From Gemmatimonadota bacterium (GTDB lineage Bacteria > Gemmatimonadota > Gemmatimonadetes > Gemmatimonadales > Gemmatimonadaceae), in assembly GCA_021324775.1 (NCBI GenBank), contig JAJPIM010000024.1, positions 186,001 through 250,000 of the forward strand: a stretch of DNA of 64,000 nucleotides, written 5' to 3'. The notes beneath the pieces are model-generated. The model was not told the DNA's origin and did no database searches. It saw only the letters and a program-made list of their open reading frames with translations. Every line of letters starts with the position of its first letter. Position 1 is the stretch's first letter. Positions 57,962-64,000 of this stretch are shown here, in pieces. Position numbers and translations under genes: made by a program.

Positions 57962-59641
57962 ATGAACGAACGCCGACGTCCCCATCGTCGCGGCCGTGGG
58001 CCTCGCCCGTTTGGCAACGCCCCAGCCGACTCCCAAGCCGACGCGACCAGCGAGCCCAATCCCTATCGCGATGGCGGCGACACTGACAGTACACCAGTGG
58101 CGGATTCCCACCCGCCCCAGGATCGCACACCGGCCCCGGCGGACAGCCCGTCCCCCGACCGGCCCGCTGTGACCGAACAGTATTCCGACCGCCGGAGTGA
58201 ACCGGCGGCGCTGGGAAACGACCCCGGCCCGGGAGCATCACGATCCCCCGACGACAATGCGCCTCCCCAGCCCGGCGGCGGTCAGGGGGGATTCGCCGAC
58301 AACATGCCGGCGCCACGCCACGGAGGCCAAGGGGGCGGCCAGAGCCACAACGCGCAGAACGGGCCGGGCCCGCAGGGCGGCCACAACAGCAGTCATAACA
58401 ACAACGGCCGCCGCCAGCACGGCTCTCACGGCCGCAACAGCCGGCGCCACCGCGGTCGCGGCAACCCGCACCGGGATCACCAACAAACCCAGACACATCA
58501 CGGACCGCCGGTTCCAGTCATAGCCGACGGCGAGACCGCCGGCTGGTTCGACGCGGCGCGGGACGGCGGCTACGTGCGGCGCGCCTCGGCAAGCTACCTG
58601 GCCGAGCCGGGCGACGCGTACGTGCCAACCCACGTCGTGCGCCAATACGCACTGCGTCGCGGTGATGCCATCAATGCCTCGGTCGGCCGCGACCAGCGCG
58701 GCCGTGTGACCGTCGTCGATGTCTCGCAGATCAACGGCGCCGACCCGGCACTCGCTGCACGCCGGCCGGATTTCAGCTCGCTCATCGCGTCGTACCCCGA
58801 GCGGAAACTCACACTCGAAACCGGACGCCCTGCGAAAGCCGGCCCCGAGCTCACCCGGCGCGCGATCGACCTCATCGCGCCGATCGGCTACGGCCAACGC
58901 GCCCTGATCGTCGCGCCCGCTCGCGCCGGCAAAACGATGCTGCTGCAGGCCATCACCGAAGGCGTGGCCGTGAATCACCCCAACGCCGTCCTGCTCGTGC
59001 TCCTCGTCGATGAGCGGCCCGAGGAAGTCAGCGAGATGATCACGTGGGGCTATGGCGAGGTCGTCGCGTCGAGCTTCGACATGCCCGCCGAACGCCACAC
59101 CGATGTGGCCGATATGGTTCTCGAGCGCGCCCGCCGGCTCGTGGAGATGGGACGCGATGTCGTCATCGTACTCGACTCCATCACACGGCTCGCACGCGCT
59201 CACAACACCGTCGAACGAGGCACCGGACGCACACTGTCCGGCGGACTCGACGCCACCGCCATGGCCAAGCCCAAGGCGTTCTTCGGCTCGGCGCGATCCG
59301 TCGCCCCCAACGTGGGCGGAGGCTCCATCACCATCATCGCCACCGCGCTTGTCGAAACCGGCTCGCGGATGGACGACGTGATCTTCGAGGAGTTCAAAGG
59401 CACCGGCAACTGCGAGATCAAGCTCGGTCGGAGTCTCGCCGAGAAGCGGATCTATCCCGCGATCGACATTGGCACCAGCGGAACGCGCCGAGAGGACAAG
59501 CTCTTCCGGCCCGACCAGTTGGACGGGGTCTACACGCTCCGCCGCGGACTGCAGCAGATGCCGCCGCAGTCGGCGATGGAATGGCTCATCAAGCGCATCG
59601 CGGCAACCACCAACAACGACGCACTGCTGAGCGGACTGTAG
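57962..59641 (+). CDS. rho: Transcription termination factor Rho with long disordered N-terminus
   Basis: 559 residues. The first 185 are low-complexity: Arg-rich at the start, then Asp/Ser/Pro/Gly-rich, then Gly/Asn/His/Gln/Arg-rich, with no standard Rho N-terminal helix bundle. Next is the RNA-binding cold-shock-like domain (GETAGWFDAARDGGYVRRAS), then the hexameric ATPase: Walker A VAPARAGKTMLLQA (K324), Walker B VVIVLDSITRLARAHNTVER, GGGSITIIATALVETGSRMD and EEFKGTGNCEIKLGRSLAEK (Q/R loops). It unwinds RNA and ends transcription. Long disordered insertions are known from Bacteroides Rho, where they aid condensation. It is probably the main Rho gene. Confidence 0.95.
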   Translation: MNERRRPHRRGRGPRPFGNAPADSQADATSEPNPYRDGGDTDSTPVADSHPPQDRTPAPADSPSPDRPAVTEQYSDRRSEPAALGNDPGPGASRSPDDNAPPQPGGGQGGFADNMPAPRHGGQGGGQSHNAQNGPGPQGGHNSSHNNNGRRQHGSHGRNSRRHRGRGNPHRDHQQTQTHHGPPVPVIADGETAGWFDAARDGGYVRRASASYLAEPGDAYVPTHVVRQYALRRGDAINASVGRDQRGRVTVVDVSQINGADPALAARRPDFSSLIASYPERKLTLETGRPAKAGPELTRRAIDLIAPIGYGQRALIVAPARAGKTMLLQAITEGVAVNHPNAVLLVLLVDERPEEVSEMITWGYGEVVASSFDMPAERHTDVADMVLERARRLVEMGRDVVIVLDSITRLARAHNTVERGTGRTLSGGLDATAMAKPKAFFGSARSVAPNVGGGSITIIATALVETGSRMDDVIFEEFKGTGNCEIKLGRSLAEKRIYPAIDIGTSGTRREDKLFRPDQLDGVYTLRRGLQQMPPQSAMEWLIKRIAATTNNDALLSGL

Positions 59642-59717
59642 TAAGGCGGCAGTTCCCGCGTAGGACGCCAGCCACGGGCCACCACGTCGGCCCGTGCCTT
59701 GCCCTATCGGCGGAGCC

Positions 59718-62189
59718 ATGCACCGTGTGTGTCGCCGGCCGAACCGGCTCGGGCCCCAGCGATTGACCCATCCCCCAGCGCCAGGCCCAGGGAAGCTCGT
59801 GTGGACAGTGGTCATCGCGGTGACCGCGGCCGCGGCAGTCCCGGCCGGCGCCTCTGCCCAGGACACGGCAATAGGCACGGCCAAGGGCACGGCCCAGGAC
59901 ACGGCGCCCACCGGCACGCTCCTGGCAGCTCCAGTACCCGATACCGGCAAAGGTGCCCGGACCGCGGCAGCGGCCCGGGACAGTCTGATCGGCCGCCGCG
60001 CGCGGCCGGAGATCCAGCAGGTCGCCATCCGCGGAGCCCACGCCATCCGGGCCGGGGATATCGAAGCCAGCATCTCGACGACCGAGTCCCACTGCCGCGG
60101 TCTGTTCTATCTCCCGTTCTGCGTCGTGTCGAAGTCTCCGTATTTCTACCAGCGGTTCTACCTCGATCACGATGAGTTGCGGCGGGATGTCCTTCGGATC
60201 CGCATTCTCTACTGGAAGCGCGGCTATCGCCTGACGTCCGTCGATACCGCGGTGATCTATCGCACACCCACGACGGTCCGGGTCCGGTTCACGATCCACG
60301 AAGGGCCGCCGACCCGCATCGCCGCTATCACCCTGCTGCCTGACTCGCTGTTCCCCGCCTCGAACCGCCGGCGCCTCGTCCGGCTCCGCGTCAATCAGCC
60401 GCTCGATCTCTTCGAGTTCGATACCACGGCGACCCTGCTCACCCACTGGATGTGGAGCCGGGGCTACGCCGACGCGACGATCGACACGACGTTCACGCTC
60501 GCGGGCCAGCCTCCATCCGATTCCGCGACCCGCGCCGCCGCAGCCGCCGGGCGTATCAACGCCGGCACGGCCGCCGTCAAGGTCACGATCGATCCGCACC
60601 GCCGTACCACGGTCGACACGATCGTCGTCACGGGCAACACCAGGGTGAGCGCACAGACGATCCGGCATGCGCTGGTTCTCCGCCCCGGGTCGCTCTTTCT
60701 GCAGGGCGACGTGCAGCGGAGCCAGCGCGCGCTGTACCGGACGGGCCTCTTCCGTCGTGCCTCGGTCGCGGTGGACACCGCGGGGCACCAGGGCGATAGC
60801 GCGAAGACGATCGCCGTGAACGTCGATGAGGCGCCACCACGTGAAGTGGTAGGCGGGATCGGGTTCACGACCGTCGACTTTCTCGATCTTTCCGGCCAGT
60901 TCACCGACTACAACTGGGTCGGGGGCGCCAGGAAGCTGGTGATCCAGGGTGGGCTCGGCAACCTGTTCGCGCACGGGCTCTACACGGGATTCAACAACGG
61001 ATTCAAGGAGGTCCCCCCGGGAACCGATCCCAACCCGTTCCTGTCGCCGACCTGGAACATCACGGCCAAGGTCACGCAGCCCTGGTTTCTGGCGCCGGAA
61101 AACACGCTGGCCGCCGGCGTGTTCGCCCATCGCCGCGTCGCACCCGGTGTCTTCGTCGAAAACGCCTATGGTCTCACTCCGTCCTTCACCCACGATCTCG
61201 CCGACCGGGTGCCGCTCACGTTCGGCTACCAGTACGAGGTCACGCATGTCGATGCGGGCGACGTCTATTTCTGCGTGGACTACGGGGTCTGCGACGCCGC
61301 GACGCGCGATGTGCTGCTGTCCAGGGGCCGGCTCTCACCGCTCAGCGTGACGGTGCAGATCGACCGCAGCGACGATCCGCTCAACCCAACGACCGGGTTC
61401 GTGGCGCGCTCGGAGATCCAGTATGCGTCGCAATACACACTGTCGGATTTCCGGTATGTGCGCGGTTTCGCGACCGCATCGATGTATCGGCCCATTGGCC
61501 GGTCCGTGCTCGCGTTCAATGCCCGGCTCGGCGCGGTCTCCCCCCTCGGCGGCTCGGGCGCCGCGGTCGGCGATACGTCGTCCAACATCCTGCACCCTAC
61601 GGCACGCTTCTACGCCGGCGGCTCGGAGTCCGTGCGCGGGTTCGGCGAGAACCAGCTCGGACCTCGGGTGCTGACGATTGCTCCCAACGTGCTCCGCGGT
61701 CCCAACAACCAGTGCCCCGTGTCCACGCCGATCCAGCAATGCCCCGTCAACGGCGTCCCCTACCTCGCCGACGCGAATTTCACGCCGCAGGCGCTCGGAG
61801 GCCGGACGCTGCTCGAGGGCAGCGCTGAATACCGATTCCCGCTCTACCAGCAGCTCGGCGGCGCGATCTTCGTCGACGGCGGCATCGTGGGCGAGGGCAA
61901 TCTGCAGACGGCCACGAGCGGGACCAGCGCGATCACGCCCGGCTTTGGCATTCGCTACCTGTCGGTCGTCGGTCCGATCCGGGTCGATGTCGGTATCAAC
62001 CCGCTGACCACGGAGCGGCTGGTCGTCCTGACGGAGGACGCCACGGGGCGCATCGTGGTGGTCTCCGGGCCGCCCGGCACGCCCGCGTCGGCCAGCCAGC
62101 GCATCTACGCACCGGCCCGGACCGAGGGAGGGTTCAGCGGGTTATTGAATCGGGTGAGCCTCCACCTCTCGATCGGGCAGGCATTCTAG
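59718..62189 (+). CDS. tamA: TamA/BamA-family outer-membrane protein (Omp85)
   Basis: Starting at ATG 59718 it is 823 residues; GTG 59694 and GTG 59799 are alternatives (the last is preceded by AGGGA and gives a short signal peptide). A signal region (WTVVIAVTAAAAVPAGASAQ) and a low-complexity stretch are followed by POTRA-type domains (VAIRGAHAIRAGDIEASIST; VDTIVVTGNTRVSAQTIRHA, then LVLRPGSLFLQ). The C-terminal barrel shows ARFYAGGSESVRGFGENQLG, the Omp85 signature RGF, and ends with Phe. The TAG is one base from the start of tamB (TAGATG). With TamB it likely helps outer-membrane protein insertion or lipid transfer. Confidence 0.87.
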   Translation: MHRVCRRPNRLGPQRLTHPPAPGPGKLVWTVVIAVTAAAAVPAGASAQDTAIGTAKGTAQDTAPTGTLLAAPVPDTGKGARTAAAARDSLIGRRARPEIQQVAIRGAHAIRAGDIEASISTTESHCRGLFYLPFCVVSKSPYFYQRFYLDHDELRRDVLRIRILYWKRGYRLTSVDTAVIYRTPTTVRVRFTIHEGPPTRIAAITLLPDSLFPASNRRRLVRLRVNQPLDLFEFDTTATLLTHWMWSRGYADATIDTTFTLAGQPPSDSATRAAAAAGRINAGTAAVKVTIDPHRRTTVDTIVVTGNTRVSAQTIRHALVLRPGSLFLQGDVQRSQRALYRTGLFRRASVAVDTAGHQGDSAKTIAVNVDEAPPREVVGGIGFTTVDFLDLSGQFTDYNWVGGARKLVIQGGLGNLFAHGLYTGFNNGFKEVPPGTDPNPFLSPTWNITAKVTQPWFLAPENTLAAGVFAHRRVAPGVFVENAYGLTPSFTHDLADRVPLTFGYQYEVTHVDAGDVYFCVDYGVCDAATRDVLLSRGRLSPLSVTVQIDRSDDPLNPTTGFVARSEIQYASQYTLSDFRYVRGFATASMYRPIGRSVLAFNARLGAVSPLGGSGAAVGDTSSNILHPTARFYAGGSESVRGFGENQLGPRVLTIAPNVLRGPNNQCPVSTPIQQCPVNGVPYLADANFTPQALGGRTLLEGSAEYRFPLYQQLGGAIFVDGGIVGEGNLQTATSGTSAITPGFGIRYLSVVGPIRVDVGINPLTTERLVVLTEDATGRIVVVSGPPGTPASASQRIYAPARTEGGFSGLLNRVSLHLSIGQAF

Positions 62190-64000
62190 ATGGCCACGAC
62201 GCCGGGACGACGGTTGATTCGCCGGACCCTCGCGTGGGCCGGGATGATCGCGGGCGCGGTCGTAGTCATGGCCGCGGTCGCACTCTATGTCGCGGCCGAT
62301 ACGCCGTGGGGCCACGAGCGCGTCCGCGGCTTGGCCGTCCATGTATTGAACGGCGCGACCCACGGTACGGTGAAGATCGGTGGCCTGCGCGGCGACCTTC
62401 TGCACGGCGTCGTCCTGGCGGATGTCTCGATCACGGACAGCAGCGGCGCTCCATTCGTCAGCGTGCGACGCGCCGAGGTGCACTACTCCATCGCGGATCT
62501 GCTGCACAAGCATCTCGATTTCCACGACGTCGTCCTGGATCATCCGGTCGTCGTACTGACGCAGAGCGCCGGCGGGGTCTGGAATTACGCGCGGGTGTTC
62601 CCCCGCAGCGGAACGCCGTCCGACACCAGCCAGCGCGGGTTCGGCAGTTGGATCACGATGACCAACGTCCGCATGCTGGATGGTGATGTCACGGTGCGGA
62701 TGCCCTGGCGTCCGGACAGCTCGCTCACCGGAGCCGCGCGCGACAGCGCGATCAGGGCGGCACTGGGCCCGAACGCCCGGATGATCGTGGCAGCGGGGCC
62801 GGAAGGGTACGAGAAGACGATCGCCGCGCATGCCGTGACGGCGCGCGTCGATTCGCTCCGTCTCGCCGACCCGGATCACCCGGCGAAACGTGTGCAATTC
62901 GCCTCGCTCAGCGCGGATCTCGCGCTCTTCCGCCCGCCGGACGCGATCGTTCGCGATCTCAGCGGCACGCTGTACCTCGACAATGACTCGCTCTGGATGC
63001 CGCACGCCACCATCCTCATGCCGGCGTCGCGGATCAGCGCCCGGGTCTCCTACGCGCTCGCCACCGGCGATCTGAACGTCCGGGCGCACGCCGGGCCGGT
63101 GTCAGTGGCAGACGCACGCTTTGCGGATCCCCTGCTTCCCGGCGATGGCTCGCTGACCGCGGATGTCACCGTGGCGTGGCACGGACGGTCGCAGCGATAC
63201 GACATCCGCAACCTCGCCGCGCGCCTGGAGACGGCGCGCGCGGCCGGGACGATCGGGGTCACGATTGGGGATTCGCTCGTCCTCCACGACACGGATGTCC
63301 GATTCTCCGGGGTCGATACCCGGCTGATCGAACGCCTGCAGCCCAACCTCAGATTGCCACGCCAGGGAATCGCGGCCGGCCACGCGATCGCCGCCGGTGG
63401 ACCCGGCGCCATGGTGATCGATGCCGACCTGGCGTTCGCCGACCGGACGGAGGGCGAGAGCCACGTCTCCGCGAGCGGAGAGATCGGGCTGGATCACGGC
63501 GGATACCGCGCCCGCCACCTCGTCGTCCATCTGGCCCCGCTCCAGGTGTCGCTCGGCCACATCGCGATGCCCTCGCTCCCCGTGGGCGGGATTGTGACGG
63601 GAACCGCGACGATCGATGGCTCTACGATGCAGAGCGTGACGGCCCACGCGGATCTCGAGCATCGGCACGGTGACGCGTATTCCCATCTGGTGGCGGATGG
63701 CGACGTCAGCTTCACGGGCGATTCCGCCCCGCCGGCCGGCGATGAGCCGCTGAGGCGCGTTGTCGATGGCCACACGCGCCGGAGCGATTCCTCGTCCGCG
63801 CGGTTTCGGCCCACCCGCCTCAACGTGTCGGCTGCGCTCACGCCGCTCGACCTTCGTACCGTCGGACGATTCCTTCCGAAAGCCCAGTTGTCAGGGGCGG
63901 CGGCCGGCACTGTGCGCATCGCCGGCCCAATGCGTGACCTCGAGGTGCGAGCGCAGCTCGCCGTGCCCGATGCCCCCGATTCCAGCGGTCTCGTCGTCAG
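62190..64000 (+). CDS. tamB: TamB-like translocation/lipid-bridge protein, 3'-truncated by window edge
   Basis: ATG 62190 directly follows the TAG of the Omp85 gene. The frame stays open to the window end (603 codons seen; the rest is outside). An N-terminal anchor helix (MIAGAVVVMAAVALYVA) is followed by repeated beta-strands in AsmA/TamB style: NGATHGTVKIGGLRGDLLHG, FHDVVLDHPVVVLTQSAGGV, WITMTNVRMLDGDVTV, repeated DNDSLWMPHATILMPASR-like units. The long periplasmic beta-structure bridges inner and outer membranes. The DUF490 C-terminal domain would be beyond the window. Confidence 0.87.
   Translation, partial: MATTPGRRLIRRTLAWAGMIAGAVVVMAAVALYVAADTPWGHERVRGLAVHVLNGATHGTVKIGGLRGDLLHGVVLADVSITDSSGAPFVSVRRAEVHYSIADLLHKHLDFHDVVLDHPVVVLTQSAGGVWNYARVFPRSGTPSDTSQRGFGSWITMTNVRMLDGDVTVRMPWRPDSSLTGAARDSAIRAALGPNARMIVAAGPEGYEKTIAAHAVTARVDSLRLADPDHPAKRVQFASLSADLALFRPPDAIVRDLSGTLYLDNDSLWMPHATILMPASRISARVSYALATGDLNVRAHAGPVSVADARFADPLLPGDGSLTADVTVAWHGRSQRYDIRNLAARLETARAAGTIGVTIGDSLVLHDTDVRFSGVDTRLIERLQPNLRLPRQGIAAGHAIAAGGPGAMVIDADLAFADRTEGESHVSASGEIGLDHGGYRARHLVVHLAPLQVSLGHIAMPSLPVGGIVTGTATIDGSTMQSVTAHADLEHRHGDAYSHLVADGDVSFTGDSAPPAGDEPLRRVVDGHTRRSDSSSARFRPTRLNVSAALTPLDLRTVGRFLPKAQLSGAAAGTVRIAGPMRDLEVRAQLAVPDAPDSSGLVV

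Noticed and set aside
58238-60073. Long open frame antisense to rho
   Set aside because: It mirrors the codon bias of the rho gene, with no recognisable domain or ribosome-binding site.
1-64000. tRNA, rRNA, CRISPR, transposon or prophage signals
   Set aside because: None seen on reading both strands; no cloverleaf with a GTTCRA loop, no regularly spaced repeats, no transposase or integrase motifs.

Overview
The window is a GC-rich bacterial chromosome segment from a Gram-negative (outer-membrane) lineage. Outer-membrane assembly genes (a TamA/BamA-like barrel followed by TamB), a SusC/SusD import pair, paired DUF1800/DUF1501 genes, ThyX in place of ThyA, many GTG starts and dense GTGA/ATGA stop-start overlaps together suggest Gemmatimonadota or a near relative. 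This placement is an inference from gene content. I see no prophage, insertion sequence, CRISPR array, rRNA or tRNA.

Layout. 1-3.7 kb: the 3' part of a dihydrolipoamide dehydrogenase, an acetyltransferase, an ECF sigma/anti-sigma pair and a phasin-like protein. 4-9 kb: a CaiB-type CoA transferase, then a trehalose unit (OtsA plus a GH15 hydrolase). 9-15.3 kb: RNase HI, small proteins, thiolase, 3-hydroxyacyl-CoA dehydrogenase and a GlcD-type flavin dehydrogenase. 15.3-39.4 kb: a catabolic island. Its leftward operon runs SusC, SusD, S9 peptidase, PYROXD2-like flavoprotein, Rieske oxygenase, sarcosine-oxidase-like enzyme and M20 peptidase. Its rightward operon runs class III aminotransferase, P5CDH-like aldehyde dehydrogenase, second aminotransferase, CoA-transferase A and B, APC permease and a beta-propeller/PHP metallohydrolase. 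A second Rieske oxygenase lies at the left edge. 39.4-44.5 kb: an outer-membrane protein and a compact operon of two ATP-grasp ligases, a GNAT acetyltransferase and lysine 2,3-aminomutase. 44.6-57.8 kb: ThyX, small unknowns, two response regulators, the DUF1800/DUF1501 pair, a polysaccharide deacetylase, TPR proteins, a 43-residue lipoprotein, an AraC-type regulator and a DDAH-like enzyme. 58-64 kb: Rho with a long disordered N-terminus, then TamA/TamB, running off the end.

How the genes may work together. The island reads as uptake of an oligomeric or peptide-like N-methylated substrate, cleavage by peptidases, stepwise N-demethylation (two Rieske enzymes, then a covalent-FAD N-methyl amine oxidase), deamination by aminotransferases, oxidation of the semialdehyde and CoA activation. 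The thiolase and 3-hydroxyacyl-CoA dehydrogenase upstream could finish the job. A palindrome, TTGTATACAA, lies before the Rieske gene at the left edge and, with one mismatch, before the rightward operon. The substrate is not identified.

The most likely undescribed system is the four-gene operon at 40.4-44.4 kb. It has its own promoter and overlapping or closely spaced genes, and combines beta-lysine synthesis, N-acetylation and two amide-forming ligases, which suggests a small beta-lysine-containing peptide or solute.
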